From Casuarina equisetifolia (Eukaryota; Streptophyta; Magnoliopsida; Fagales; Casuarinaceae): a stretch of 64,000 nucleotides of DNA. The position numbers were made by a program, and so were the translations under genes. Each line of letters opens with the position of its first letter. Positions within the stretch are counted from its first letter, which is position 1. The notes under the pieces were generated by a model. That model worked only from the letters and a program-made list of their open reading frames with translations, had not been told where the DNA came from and searched no databases. Positions 1 to 12,449 of the stretch are shown here, one piece after another. The stretch is taken from assembly GCA_028551475.1 (NCBI GenBank), contig CM052359.1, positions 16,493,583 to 16,557,582 of the forward strand, in the 5' to 3' direction.

Positions 1-1777
1 TAGCCGCAAGGTTCATCTTTCTTGGCTTATATTGCACCTCAAAGTCAAAACAAAACAATTTGATCAACCACCTCTATTGAGTAGGTGTAGTAATCTTTTA
101 AGGCCATAGATTTTGGAGGCTTTTCTAGTTAGATAAAAGTATGAACTTACCGCCAAGTAAATATTGTCTCCAACTTTTCATTGCTAATACAAAAGCTAAC
201 AATTCCTTTTCATATGTGGATAGAAGTAAATTCCTACCCTTGAAGGCTTTACTGTAGTAAGCTATAGGTTGACCTTCATGGGATAAAATCACACCTACTC
301 CCACTGAACATGTATCACACTCCACTATTAAAGTAACAACAAATTTTGGTAATTTAAGAATTAGAGTTTTTGTCAAAGCCTTTTTAACAAAACAAGGGCT
401 TGTTCTACTTCATCATTCCAATGAAAAGCCTTTTTTATAAGCAATTGTGTAAGGGGAGCAACTATGGAACCATAATGTTGAATGAATTTCTTGTAGTAGC
501 CACTCAACTTGAGAAAACCCCTCAAGGATTTAATAGACTTAAGCATTGGCCAATCAAGCATAGCTTACACCTTATCTTGTTCAATTGCTACTCCTTTCTT
601 TGAAATCACATGTCCCAAGTAATGGATAATAAGAACACTAAAGACACACTTTTCTCTTTTCACAAATAGCCGATTACTTTTGAGTTTATCAAATACCAAC
701 TTCACATGTGCTTCATGCTCCTCCCAATTCTTGCTAAATATTAGAATGTCATAAATAAAAAAAATAATACGAAGCATCCTAAGTATTCTTGAAAGACCTT
801 GTTTATAAGGCTTGGAAGGTGGAATGGGCATTGCATAAACTGAAGGGCATTACTAGAAATTCATAATGCCCAATAGGAGTCTAAAAGGTTGTTTTAGAAA
901 TATCTTGTAACTTTATCTTGATATAGTGATAACCAAATCTTAAATCCAACTTAGTGAAGAGTTTAGCTCCATGTAGTTCATCCAAAAGCTCCTCAACTGT
1001 TGGGATTGGAAAACGATCCTTGACTCTCTTTATTCAAAGCTCTATAGTCCACACACATCCTCCAAGTTCCATTTTTTTTTCTTACCAATATTAAAGGAGA
1101 AGAAAAGGGATTGTTGCTTTCTTAGAACACCCTTTCTTCCAGCATTTCTTAAACTAATTTGTCTATCTCCCTTCTCTAAAGATAAGGATACTAATAAGGC
1201 CTACTAGTAATCACCTTTTGGTCATTCTTTAGCAAAACTTGATGCTTGTGGAATAGGATGGGAGCTAAGCCGAGACATTTTTGAAATAGAATGGCATACT
1301 CTTGAAATAGAAGCTTAAACCTTTTTGGCCAAGAATCTTATTGAGATTTAGGAATAAGAGATTCTGCTAGCTTTAAGTGTAGTATCATTCCTTCTTTTGG
1401 TTGTTTCAGTAACTTGATGAATTTAGTATTGTTAACAAGTTTATTTTTCAAGGTTTTATCCCTTTGAAGCTCTACCAACTTACCATGATACATAAAAGAC
1501 ATCTTCATTTCAGAGAATTCCCACTTGACCTCCTTAAAAGTTTCTAACCATTAATGCCTATTATGTCTCCCAAATTAGGAATCAACAACATAAAAGATCA
1601 ATTTGCATTCTATTACCTCATAAAATTACTTCCACTTTATGACAATTACCTTTCCTTGAATAATATACCATTAGCCACTTCTACCTTGAATTCCTTATTT
1701 ACATCTAGTTTTAACTTCATTTTCTTAACCAAATGAGCACTTAGAAAGTTGTGACTGCTGCCTAAGTCTACCAATAT
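1..1777 (-). pseudogene. Chromo pol remnant: protease, reverse transcriptase, RNase H
   Basis: Decayed Ty3/gypsy pol read on the minus strand from 1777 down through the window edge. The protease start near 1777-1700 carries LVDLGSSHNF, where the family usually has D-S/T-G, so the active site is altered. RT follows: YDILIFS near 750-730 corresponds to the Y-x-DD palm motif, then LGHVISKKGV near 600. The RT-RNase H connection (ISLRGFLKLSGYYKKF) is at about 540-490. RNase H at 376-125 shows VECDTCSVGVGVILSHEGQPIAYYSKA, in pieces typical of gypsy RNase H. Frameshifts and stops break it into at least four frames. Integrase would lie before base 1. A solo LTR splits it from gag. Family assignment is confident; it cannot be functional. 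Confidence 0.88.
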
Positions 1778-3279
1778 TGTTGAAAAAAGATGTGTTTTGT
1801 TGTGACAAACTTTGGTTGCATATAATATAAATATATAAAAATATTTTTCATATGTTTATGTACAAAATTGAACATCAAGAAAGTAAAAGGTGTGCAAATT
1901 ATAATATCAATAAATGATATTATAAAGTAATCAGGTTCCCACATTCCTTTATAAAGCAACTTAATATATACTAAAACAAATATTTTTATTAATGGAATAA
2001 TAGTAGCATAACATTTTTCTTTTAAGAAAAATGATGCTAGATTTGTTTTATTTGCAGACCATTTGAAGCTTATTTAGAGCTCGCATGAAGTACACCACTT
2101 GAAGCTTATTTAGAGCCCATATGAAATAGGCCACTTGAAGCTTATTTAGAGCTCATGTAAAGTAGGGGCAATTAAGACTTAGCCTAGCCAAGGGTTAATT
2201 TGATCTAGATGCCGTTTGCTAAAGTAACCTAAGTGAGATTTACTCAGTCCAAGCCTAATAGCTAGAACGACATCATTTGACTAATTAAGAGCTCGTTTAA
2301 CTAGGATTCTCGACTAAGAAGCCCTAGCCTCCATTTTGTCAATTTCTCACATGGCTTTAATCTTCTTTTCTTTAAGATGCCGATTCTCCAATGAGAAGTT
2401 TTGAGAAGGGACTAATTGTCAGAACAGTCAATTGAGAGTAAAAATTTGAAGACTCCACTACTAATTGATGGAAATCTTCTCACTCTTTAATGGGGAGATA
2501 TCTATAATGATGTCAAGTTTGACAACAAATCCTAAAGAGCTTCAGTTATTTGGATTTCTTATAAAAGCCTTTCTTAATGATTGATTGATAGCTTTCTTGA
2601 TCAAATATTTGTGAAATCATGAGAAGCATTAAGGATTATTCATATACTACCATCATATTTTGATTCTGTGATATTACCCAATCTGGGGTAATAATTGGTG
2701 ATACTTTTAAAAGATCAATTCTTTGTGATCTATTATACTTGTATTTTACTTATTTATGTGCTAATTGATCTATACACATTATATGCACATAATTAGAGTT
2801 GTAAATTTGAAATCCTAACTTGATGATATTTAAGGGTTTCATGATTAGAGCTTAGATACTTGTTCTATCTTTTGAATAAGCTTTTTGATAGGCAATATCC
2901 TATACATTTCATATTATCTGGAGATTTGCTAGCTATACAAAGGTTGTTTCAACCTCATCTTATAATTGATGACTTGTGTAACTCCTTGAGGAGGAGTTGG
3001 AAAGTGTGGAGAAAGTTTTCTCCCACTTTGTTAGTAAAGTAGAATCTAGTTGGTTGTGTTGGAAGAAGAAGAAGGTGCAAGTAGGTGAAAAGGGTCAAAA
3101 CCATTATGAAAAATTTATTATCTTTTCTTACTATCTATGCTTGTTTTGAAACTTGCTTGTGTGATTATTTCTTAGTCTTATTTGATTTGGTGGTGTTGGA
3201 TTAAATTAGGTCATTCTTAGAGTTACTTTCTTAGAAAACCAATTCAACCCCCCTTCTTGGTTGGCCATTATATCTTACA
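1778..3279 (+). mobile_element. Solo LTR of Sire-A family inserted in Chromo protease
   Basis: A 1502-bp LTR starting TGTTGAAAAAAGATGTG and ending ATATCTTACA, flanked by AATAT (1773-1777) and AATAC (3280-3284), a 5-bp target duplication with one C/T difference. It matches in reverse the 1500-bp 5' LTR of the Sire-A element at 38189-39688 in its start, its end (GGTTGGCCATTATATCTTACA region) and in between. No internal region or second LTR is present, so it is a solo LTR left by LTR-LTR recombination. Chromo protease sequence resumes on both sides. Confidence 0.85.
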
Positions 3280-4388
3280 AATACTACCACTCCAATTTTA
3301 TTCATTCCCATTACTCCTTGAATTCTCATGGTTCTAGGACAACGAATACCATAGAATGATACCAAAGATACTACCCTTAATTTAGCATGATCCTTATCAA
3401 ACTTTATTTCTTCCTCACTTAAAGCTTCTTCAAGATCCAAACACTCCAATACAAACAATTTCTTACATCTATGACTAGGAATAAATTTTTCATCATAATT
3501 AAAGCATAACCTTTAGCTCTATGATCCATTATTTCAAGTTGTGTGAGACATTTAACTAGCAGTTTTTTTAATCTACTCCTCTAGAGTCAACTGCTCTATT
3601 ATTTGCTATTTCCCCAACATTCTTTCTTCTACTTTAATTACTTAGAGTGTTTCTATAAGCTAATTCTTTAGCTTCAAACAATTTAGCAAATCCAATGGCA
3701 ACCAACAAGGTTGGTGGATTGTGAGCAATCACATCCAAACTAACTCTTTTCTTCAACCCACTAATAAAGCAACTAATGTGTTGTTCTATATGTAAATGAT
3801 CAGAACACAAGAGTAGCTTACCGAGTTGTAGCTAGTACTCTTGAAATTAAGTAGTTTGTTTAAGTTTCATCAATTCACCAAAATGATTAATGAAAAGAGT
3901 TGGTCTAAATTACTTCGTCAACTCATCTGTCAAAGCCTCCCAAGAAATAAAATCATTTGCAAGTTCTTTTTATAAGAGTTGATAGACCATTTGTGCTTTT
4001 CCATCCAAATGTTAAGAAGCTATACAGACACAATCTTCCTTCAAAGTATCATGACAATTAAAGAATTAAAGCACGCAATCAATCCATAAGTTGGATTGGT
4101 GCTCCCATCATACTTTGGAAAGTCAAGTCACATTATCCTAGGTTGAATTTGACCAAAGAAAGAATTTCATTCCTTACGTTGTCTATTACCTCCACTAGAA
4201 TTATCATGATGAAGATTCCATCTGTTACACAAGGATGACCCTTGATCGATATCTTTCTATGGTTCAAACCGTACAACAATATCATCAATTCAAGCACTAA
4301 TAGCATCAATTAACTAGTCCATTGTCTCATTGAGCTCTTGGACACCAAAATTAGTAACCGGATCCTTCCTCTAATCAACGCCTAGCAT
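3280..4388 (-). pseudogene. Chromo gag and start of protease (decayed)
   Basis: Minus-strand gypsy gag remnant between the primer-binding site at 4389 and the solo LTR. Near 4135-4100 the translation reads LDFPKYDGSTNPT, the usual start of the retrotransposon gag domain (DFPxFDGxxP). Further along, near 3300, a stretch leading into the protease reads TMRIQGVMGMNKIGVVV. Many stops and frameshifts interrupt all frames, so this is an old copy. It is continuous in order with the pol remnant below it: LTR, PBS, gag, PR, RT, RNase H. Confidence 0.75.
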
Positions 4389-4397
4389 TGATACCAA
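4389..4397 (-). promoter_or_regulatory. Chromo primer-binding site (tRNA-iMet type)
   Basis: On the minus strand TTGGTATCAATGC follows two bases after the LTR end; TGGTATCA matches the complement of the 3' end of plant initiator tRNA-Met (TGGTATCAGAGC). It fixes the LTR boundary at 4400 and the element's direction. Confidence 0.75.
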
Positions 4398-4399
4398 CT

Positions 4400-5521
4400 T
4401 GTAATAGTTAAGTTGATTGTTATTCAACTTAGCACAAGAATGAGTGAAAGGATGAGATTACAAGAAAAAAGAGGATTACTAAAAGGAACCCAAGATGCAC
4501 TTTCGCGAGTACCTAGGGACTCATAGGTAGTCCCCATTCTACCAAGGTGTTGGCAATTTCCGTTTTATTGCTAACAGTATACTAATTATGCCAAAGTGAC
4601 TATTTAGAAAGGATAACCTTGCGGCATGGATTTTTTCATGCCTCTAGGATTAAGGTGTGCTCTTAGAACCATGGTGAACGCTAAAGACAAAAGTAACTAG
4701 ATTAAGAATCAATTCAAAAAGAAATTCCTTAATCAATGGAAAAGTTCATAAGATCAAAATTTTAAGTTCTCTCTTCAATAGAAGACTAATATTTAAGTTT
4801 CAATTATAAAATAGTTCTCTCATAATTCCTTGTCCTTACTTCTTATTAAATAATCCTAGCTTCTAGTTTAATACAACTAGGTTTAGCACTCCTAACATAA
4901 CTGGGTTTTAACTATTTCCAATCCTAGATCTTATTTAAAGGAAATAACAAATAAAATGTAATTATCTAAAAAATCTAACAATAATATAAAATCTAATATT
5001 AAATACCCAAAGCCCAAGCCCATCTTGACTTAGGACCTTGATTGTTTCTTCATTTTCTCTCTCAAAAACTCTTTCTAGTAATACCCTTTCACAAAACCTA
5101 TTGTTGGTGCATCACAATTGTATTTGTTAGGACTTAAGCCTTATTCAACTTGCAAGTAAGAACACAAAGGCCCAAATAGAGCAATACCTTTTTTAATGAT
5201 CCAATTTCAAACCAAATAACAATCAAATTCAATTACAACAATGAACAATAACCTAATAACAAAGCATAATTATGAAGCTATTAGTAAACTACTCTTATGA
5301 AAGCTTTAAGATAACTAAGGCTAGCACTAAGAAGACTACTAGAAAAAAAATAAGGTTTCTTTAATGGCATGCCTTTTGAAGAGGTTGAGAAGACCTTATA
5401 TAAGCATGTAATCCTAGTTGCCTTAGGTTTTGGAGTCCTAGTTGCATTAAGTCCTAGAGTCCTAGTTACACTAGGTCTTGGAGTCCTAGCTATACTAAGT
5501 CTTAGGTGGGCTTGGGTCACA
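4400..5521 (-). mobile_element. Chromo LTR shared by two internal regions
   Basis: A 1122-bp LTR, minus strand, beginning TGTGACCCAAG and ending ACTATTACA (TG...CA). On its downstream side is a primer-binding site and gag (4397 down to 3280), so it acts as a 5' LTR. On its upstream side is a polypurine tract and integrase (5522-6724), so it also acts as a 3' LTR. One LTR serving both roles indicates a tandem Chromo pair joined through LTR recombination. It contains a 24-bp tandem repeat. Confidence 0.75.
5411..5506 (+). repeat. 24-bp tandem repeat, about four units, in Chromo LTR
   Basis: Units at 5423-5446, 5447-5470 and 5471-5494, with partial units at each end, share the core GAGTCCTAGTT and a TTAGGTCTTGG-like half. 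They lie close to the U3 start of the minus-strand LTR. Confidence 0.75.
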
Positions 5522-5534
5522 ATCCCCACCCCTT
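5522..5534 (-). promoter_or_regulatory. Chromo polypurine tract
   Basis: Minus strand GAAGGGGTGGGGAT immediately before the LTR start TGTGAC. This is the position and composition of the primer for plus-strand DNA synthesis. Confidence 0.75.
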
Positions 5535-5559
5535 CAAACAACCCTTGCCCTCAAGGGTT

Positions 5560-6724
5560 AATATTAAAAGATGGAAATTGGCACTAGATGTACTCAATGT
5601 CTTCCTAGGTTGGCTTGTACTCTAGATGTTTTGACCATTGAATTATTATTTCCTCTCCACACCATGCAACATTCTAACACCTTTTGTGGCTCAACCAATA
5701 ATCTACCTTCACCATTTATGAGAGAAACTTCCAAATAAATTTTGCATTACGCCCTATTGCCTTATTTAATTATGATAGATGAAAGATAGGACATATGTTG
5801 GCATCTGGTGGAAGGACAAGCTTATATGCAACTTTTGCAATATGCTCTGTGATCATGTAAGGCCCAAAATAACATGGAGACAACTTGTAATCCTTTCTCT
5901 TAGATAATTTTAACTAACAGTAAGGCTACACCTTCAAATAAACTGAGTCACCCATTTCAAACTTCCATTTAGATTGGTTTTGATTAGCTTGTGACACCAT
6001 CTGAGCTTGGCTCTCCAATAGGTAGGACCTAATTAATTGTACCCTATCAGCCTATTCTTGAAAGAATTCATCCACATCTTGCTCACTTGTACATTCAAAG
6101 TTATGCTAAGGGGGTTAAATGGGTTTGTACCCATTTTCAAGGTGGTATGGTAATTAGTGTTATACCACCATTCTGCTAGAGGTAGCCATGAATACCAATT
6201 TTTCAGTCTCTCCCCACTAGAGTAAAGTAAATCTACTTTATACATTAATTAACTCTTTTTGTTTTGCCATATGTTTATAGATGATTGCATGTACTACAAA
6301 CAAGCTTCATGCCCAAGGTGTTAAAAAGCTTCTTCTAAAACTTACGGAGGAATATAGTATCCCGATCACTCACAATTGATTATTGAAATTTGTGCAGCTT
6401 GGCCACCTCATCTATAAAAGCTATTGCAACTTGACTTGTTGAGAAAGGATGACTTAACCCAATAAAATGTGCATATTTGGTAAATAGATTGACAACTACC
6501 AAAATAGAATCTTTACCTTTATTACATGATAAACCTTCCACGAAGTCTATGGTGATATCTTGCCAGGCTTGATTAGGGATGGGTAAGGGTTGTAGTAACC
6601 CAAGTTATGGTACCCATTTAGACTTGTAGCATCAACACATGTCACACTTGGCTACCCATGCTTCCACAATCTGTCTTATGTTTAGCCAATAGAATTATTG
6701 TTGTATTCTCTTTAAGGTTGCCTT
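5560..6724 (-). pseudogene. Chromovirus integrase with chromodomain remnant
   Basis: Minus-strand gypsy integrase. A zinc-finger tail (VAKCDMC) is near 6640; the catalytic core shows the first Asp in ITIDFVEGLS (about 6550), then VVVNLFTKYAHF, the second Asp in VSDRDTIF (about 6365), and the downstream LPLAEWWYNTNYHTT (about 6180). The C-terminal part keeps YFGPY and KVAYKL (about 5870) and a chromodomain-like tail with WSKHLEY and EDIEYI (about 5640-5590), which places it among chromoviruses. Several stops and frameshifts are present. It is cut at 6724 by the insertion of Sire-N copy 1, so it is older than that element. Confidence 0.85.
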
Positions 6725-8548
6725 TGTTAGGAATATTGTTATTTCACTATTACTTTAATGATGATAACAAGGAAAATATATGTTTCATGAAAGTGTATTT
6801 TCAATGTGACAAATATCTTAGTGTTAATGTTTAATTATCATTTATGATATATGTGTTATAAATTAGAATAATCATATTATAATTTAAATAATTTGTTAAC
6901 CAATTATTAGGAAGGACAATAATGTTGTCATTATTTGTCTTAATATAAGAATAATAATGCCTAAATATTTATGTAGGTAAAATGGACCATGAAGGCTTAA
7001 ATGATGTGGTCCAATCCAAGCTTCATGACTCACTGTGTGTGAGCCTAGTGTAAAAAGGAACAAGCAACCTAAACCCAAAACTCATGATCTGCTAAGCCCT
7101 GCAGTGCACATATTGTGTGACCCAAGCTTATATAACTCTCTCTCTTTCATAACCTAAACCAGGTAGGTACAACCCAAATGAACATGAGCCTGTGACCAAA
7201 AAGGCATTGCAACTCGTGATCCAGAAGCATGTTGCAAGCCATGAAGGTGTGACTCAGCCTTCTTTGTTAAAGCCCCACGTGACCCAACAAACACCCACTC
7301 AACACCATATGTGAACACCTATGAGATTCATCTCCATGAGAGCTCCAACAATGGCAAAAGATACAACATCCTAAAGGTATCGAAGAGAAGAAGAGATCTA
7401 TGAACTAAAATCTACAACCTATTACTTAGAGAAGATCAAATCAAGCATAACCTAAAATGTTCTTCATGATCCACAACTTGGTCTGATTGAAAGAGAAATT
7501 AGAATACGATTAAAGTGTTTAAAAAGCCAAAATCATAGGGGTTTGTTAAGCAAGAAGGCAATCCATTGATCTGTGAAGTATCCATGAAGATTTGCTTCAA
7601 GATTGAAGAGGCTTGTGGAAGATTCTTGGTGAAATTTGGAAACTCGACCCATGACCTAAATGAGCTTTAAGAGACCTTATTTGAGAAACTAATCAAAATG
7701 ATGTGTTTTAAGAGAGTTTTCAAATAAGAACAAAGAAGTAACTCACCCCTAATATACTATCTCTTCAATGGCATGAAAATGAGTTACCGATTCTCTCTAA
7801 TGGGAAGAAAATCAAAGGAAGTTAGAACAACTAGTTTTCAAGAGGAAAAGATGTGTTCTTCATATATATAAAGAGAGAAAAGAAAAGTGATTGTGGTGTG
7901 AAGAAATTTCTTATTGAGAAACAAAAATCTGCACAAAAAACTGAAAGAAAAATCTTGTAAAGCTTAAGCTAATTAAGAAATCTCGGTGAAGTTCTTTTAT
8001 ACTATTATTATACAAGATTGCTTTAGATTTCTATTTATTTATGTGCTAATTAAATTCTGAATATATTATGCACATATACTTATTTGTAAATTCAAACCTT
8101 AACTCTATTATCATTTGGGGGTTTCGTGATTAGGGCTTGATTTGTTATTTGTTATCTTTAAAAAGCCCTTAGCTTAGTAATTTCCCATATATATTTTATA
8201 TCTTAAGGGAATTGCTTGAGTTTGAAAAAGGTTTGAGAAACCTTGAGTTGTTATTGGTGTGTGTTAAGGCACACATTGTATTATAATCCTTGTTGGAAGG
8301 ATTATATGTTGTGGGAGAATGTTTTCTCCTGATCAGTGAGTAAAGTAGACTTCAATTGGTTGGATTGAAGGAAGAAATGGGTGGACATAGGTGTGAAGGC
8401 TGAACCACCATGGTAAAATCTATGTCTATGTGTGTTTGTATTTGCTGTTTGTTAATGCTCATTTATGTGTTTTAGAAATTGAATTAATAGTCCTAAATCT
8501 CACTAACCAATTCAATCTTCCTTTCTTGGTTGGCCATTATACCTAACA
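6725..8548 (+). repeat. Sire-N copy 1 5' LTR
   Basis: 1824 bp, starting TGTTAGGAATATTG and ending CATTATACCTAACA. It corresponds to 26333-28041 and 14846-16429 on the other strand. The last 50 bases (TTCTTGGTTGGCCATTATA...) are nearly the same as those of the Sire-A LTR. Confidence 0.85.
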
Positions 8549-8549
8549 A

Positions 8550-8562
8550 TTAGCATCAAGAG
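8550..8562 (+). promoter_or_regulatory. Sire-N primer-binding site (degenerate)
   Basis: TTAGCATCAAGAG two bases after the LTR end; the copy 2 and Sire-A equivalents read TTGGCATTA and TTGGCATCAGGAG. This resembles the tRNA-iMet complement TGGTATCAGAG with substitutions. Confidence 0.55.
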
Positions 8563-8609
8563 TTAGGTTTTCTAATTAAAGGCTTAACATCCTAAAGTAG
8601 ATCCATATA

Positions 8610-10345
8610 ATGGCTTTAGAGAAAGGTGTAGCTATTACAGGGTTTAATAAACCACCATTGTTTGATGGTATCAATTTTAGACATTGGAAACAATTAATGC
8701 AAGTGTTTATTACTAGTGAAGATCCATAAGCATGACATATCATTAGAAAGGGTATTACAATGCCTAAAACTAATGATTGGAACAAAACTGAAGTTAAGGC
8801 CATAGGGCTGAATGCCAAAGCCATGAATATAATATATAATGATTTAAGAGCTTATGAGTTTAACAAAGTGGCTTCTTACCTCATTGGTAAAGAAATTTGG
8901 GATAAGTTAGAAGTCATTTATGAAGGTATAAAAAAAGTCAAATCTTCCAAAGTTACTATGCTTATACATGATTATGAATTGTTTACCATGAAAGAATCTA
9001 AAAATATTTGTGAAATGTTTGGTAGATTTTCTTGTTTTTGAACTTAGATTGCTAGGTAAGACATACACAAATGAAGAATTAGTTAGGAAAATGTTAGTGC
9101 CTTTACTTGAAAGTAGGGATCTTAAGAAAATGGCTATAGAAGAAGCAAATGATTTAGATAAACTTAGCTTAGATAACTTGTTATGATCCCTAAAGATTTA
9201 TGAAATGCAATTAATGAGAAGATAAAAAGAAAAAGAAAAAGAAAATAGGATGTCTATTGCTCTAAAGGCAAATGCAGAGAATGATGAAAATTCATCTTTA
9301 GATGAAGATAAATGATACTAAGTTTATTAACGATGCTGAATGTGATATAGAAACTGTATTCTTTGATTTGGTTGAGTATGTAAATAAGAAAATAAATATA
9401 GAAAAATGAAAGAAAAGTATAAGTTTGTCAAAGCTGAAATTAATGGTGCAAAATATGTTTCTAAAACTCCTGTATCTTCCTTAGATGAGGATTATAATAT
9501 ATTTGAAAATGCTTGCACAAAATTTGATGTATGCTTTATGAATGGTACATGTTTGGACCTAGGTAAAAAGAATGAAAATCTGAGAAAGATGAACTTAGAA
9601 AGATCTTTGAAACATGCTAGAACAAATAAACTCTTTGAATGAAAATCTGTCCAACATGCAATTTGAGAAAAATGAACTTAAATGCAAACTAAGGAAGTCA
9701 AGTTTGATGGTAGAAAAATATGAGAAAATTAAGAAACGATATGAGCTAGTTGTTTGTGAAAATGTGAGCATGAAACTTGAAATCAAAGAGCTAAAAGAAA
9801 CAATTTTATTCCATGAAAACAAATCTAAAACTGATGATAGCATGTTTACTTGTTTTGTTTTGGATGAAAAGCATGAGTATATGAAAAATGAAATTGATTC
9901 TTTAACTAGAAAGCTGTCAAATGTTCAATGCTTAGGAAAAGACCTTGAAAACAAGTTAGAAAGTTCAACATGTTTGTTGAACAAATTTGCTAATGGTAGT
10001 ACCACCTTAGAAAAGATATTGCAATCATAAAGAAGCATGTATGACAAAGCTGGTATAGGTTATAAATCAAATGAAAATGCAAAACCTTTTACTAAATTCT
10101 TTAAAAAGGAAAATTGCATGACTCCATTGTATGATAAATGTTCATATTGTAAATATGTTGGTCATTCAAATGATACATGTCCTATTAGGCTTAGAAGACC
10201 ATATAGGATGAAAAGAGTATGGATGCCTAAAGTTTCTAGTAATACTTGTTCAACTACCTCTCATGGACCCAAGGAAAAAAGGTTACCAAATTTGCAAGCT
10301 CGTTTGTTTATGTTTACGGGTTATGAACAAAGATGCAACAACTAG
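8610..10345 (+). pseudogene. Sire-N gag, copy 1 (broken)
   Basis: SIRE/Maximus-type Gag. The N-terminal part reads GFNKPPLFDGINFRHWKQLM, then KAMNIIYNDLRAYEFNKV, IWDKLEVIYEG and MLIHDYELFTMKE; it lies in pieces at 8610-9041. The first zinc knuckle seen in copy 2 has been deleted near 9290, where NEN-like and SSLDED sequences are fused. A long coiled-coil, Lys/Glu-rich segment follows (9406-10030). A C-terminal knuckle CSYCKYVGHSNDTC (C-x2-C-x4-H-x4-C) lies at 10037-10345, with VWMPK and GPKEKR behind it. In-frame stops at the SEDP position and frameshifts inactivate it. The normal role is virus-like particle assembly and RNA packaging. Confidence 0.85.
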
Positions 10346-11772
10346 TTTGGTGAGTTAGTAACAAATGAGGATCCATTCTATATAAGTAAAAATTTACATA
10401 AGTAATTCTTCATTTTTTTTTTCAAACAAAAAGTAGTATTTCAAGAAAAAACAATGTACAATTCTGTTTTGAAGTTGGTCATCCTTCCTGAAACTATTTG
10501 TTTGAAATGAAATCTTTGTGTGATTGTCATGTATTTCCATGGATGTTTCATGATGCATGATTTGTAACAAACTTATATACTAATTGAGTATAATTACTAT
10601 CATAAAGACATGTATACTTGCTGGAAATTATTGGACTATATTTGCTTTATGACAAGATTGCCAAATAGTTTGTTGATCTATATCATGTCATTTGAAGGAT
10701 AAACTATGTTGAAATTGATGGGTTAATATCAATCCAAATATTCATCATTCTAGTATGCTAACATGATAGGGGAAGCATAAAGTAAAATATTTTTTTCATG
10801 TTACAAGTTGGTCTATATTGTAAAGTTTTTATTGCTTAAGGTGATTATACTTTTCTAAATCTAAAATGATTAACTTTCCTTGATGAGTTATAAGATTGAA
10901 ATGTGCATTATAAAGAAAAGGAGAGTAATGCATATGATGTGAGTAGTATCTCATTCCTTGAAAGCTTAAATGATTGCATAATTTGTGAGGGAGTTGTGCA
11001 AATCCTCATGGTTTTTGCTCCTACTAAAATGACTAGCTAAATGGAGAAGAAATTCTCAAGTCAAGTTTCCATTGAAAAAAACTGCTTGGAATATTTACAG
11101 ATTGTTGCTATTCAATGTGATGTTGTTTTGATACAAATCATGCTTTACACTTTGCTGTAAATTATTACTCATTTATTGCATAAATAGTCTTATAATATGT
11201 CAATATGAAATGAGAAGTTTCCTATGGAACATATATTCAAATGATAACTTGAATTACATCAAACTTAAGTATTGTGTTGCTCTGCATATATTTTACATTC
11301 AATTGACAATGAAAATTAAGGAAAGCAAAGGCTTATAGAACGCTTTATGTGTTTGCTATGCTTTTCTTACTCAATCTTTCTTTGATAATACTTTTAAAAG
11401 AGAAAGGGTTTCTAAGATCTTTTAACACTATGTTTTGATGCTATGGTATATTTGTTATTGTTAATCAAAAGAATACAAAACTAAAGCATGATATATATGT
11501 GCAAAGATGCATGTTACTAAGGCATAAAGTATAAACATGAAACATTTACAACATGATTACATAAGCATATGCTTTGCTGGATGTTGTTTTGGGGATGAAG
11601 TTTGAAAATACATAAGTATACTTTGCTGAATGTTTGGAATGAAGTGAACAATAGATGGTACTTGTGTTTATTGTTGCAAGTAATACAAATGCAAAAACCT
11701 TCATGCAGCAAAATATAACAATATGCAAAGTTTGAGGTTGCTAGTAATTGAAAAATGAATATGAAAAACATT
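10346..11772 (+). other. Sire-N post-gag non-coding region, copy 1
   Basis: No protease, integrase or RT motif is visible in any frame. Blocks such as GAAGTTTCCTATGGAACATATATTC (near 11215) and the TGCTTTGCTGGATGTTGTTTTGGGGATG area (near 11570) recur in reverse in copy 2 at 17700 and 17320. The conserved non-coding sequence replaces pol. Confidence 0.7.
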
Positions 11773-12320
11773 CCACTTATCATAAAAAGTTTGTACCTGT
11801 AACCATATGGGTAGTCTATGATGTGAACATATCTCCAAAAGTTCCTTGAATCTTTCCCAAGCTTCATACAATGATTCATTGTCCATTTGTATAAAAGTAG
11901 TAATATTGTTATGTATTTTTGTAGATTTCACAAAAGGAAAGAACTTACCAAGAAATTTCAAAGCCAAATCATCCCATGTAGTAATTGATCCTACAGGAAG
12001 AGAAGAGAGCCAACTTTTAGCTTTATTTCTAAGAGAAAATAGAAATAGCCTTAACCTAATAGCATTCTTTGTGACTCCATTATATTAATCATATCACTTA
12101 TGTCAAGGAAGCCTCAAATGAGCATTCAGATCCTTATTTGGTAGCCTATTAAATTGCACGGAGTTTTGAAGCATCTATATGAGTGTTGGCTTGATCTCAA
12201 AGTGGTTTGCCTGACTTGCAGGCCTCTGAAAGCTTGATGTGGCATTCCAAAATGTTAGTGCAACATAGTCTTTCAAGAGTCTACATGTACCATCATTTCC
12301 TTTCATCTTTGTAGTCTAAC
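11773..12320 (-). pseudogene. Ath-N gag remnant, copy A
   Basis: The minus-strand translation at 11967-11773 shows LGKFFPF, then LYEAWERFKELLEICSHH and PIWLQVQTFYD, the conserved core of Athila-lineage Gag. It aligns with 35230-35420 of copy B. The N-terminal half (11970-12300) is present but broken by frameshifts. It ends abruptly at the 11772/11773 rearrangement junction, losing the C-terminal half. Confidence 0.8.
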
Positions 12321-12449
12321 AATGGAATTCTTTTTTTTTTTTGGCAAAAAAACAATAAACTAAAAAATAAAAATAAAAATAAAAAACAACAAGAGCTAGA
12401 TTAAACTTAAAAGCTATTAGGTATTAATATTAATTAGCAATAAAACAAC

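Larger units (their letters stand above)
6725..11772 (+). mobile_element. Sire-N copy 1: gag-only SIRE-like copia, 3' end lost
   Basis: Plus-strand element: 5' LTR (6725-8548), PBS (8550-8562), gag (8610-10345), then about 1.4 kb of non-coding sequence where pol would be expected. At 11772/11773 it is cut and joined to Ath-N gag, so its remaining internal sequence and 3' LTR are missing. The post-gag part aligns in reverse with 17150-18660 of copy 2, so the absence of pol is a property of the family. Confidence 0.8.
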
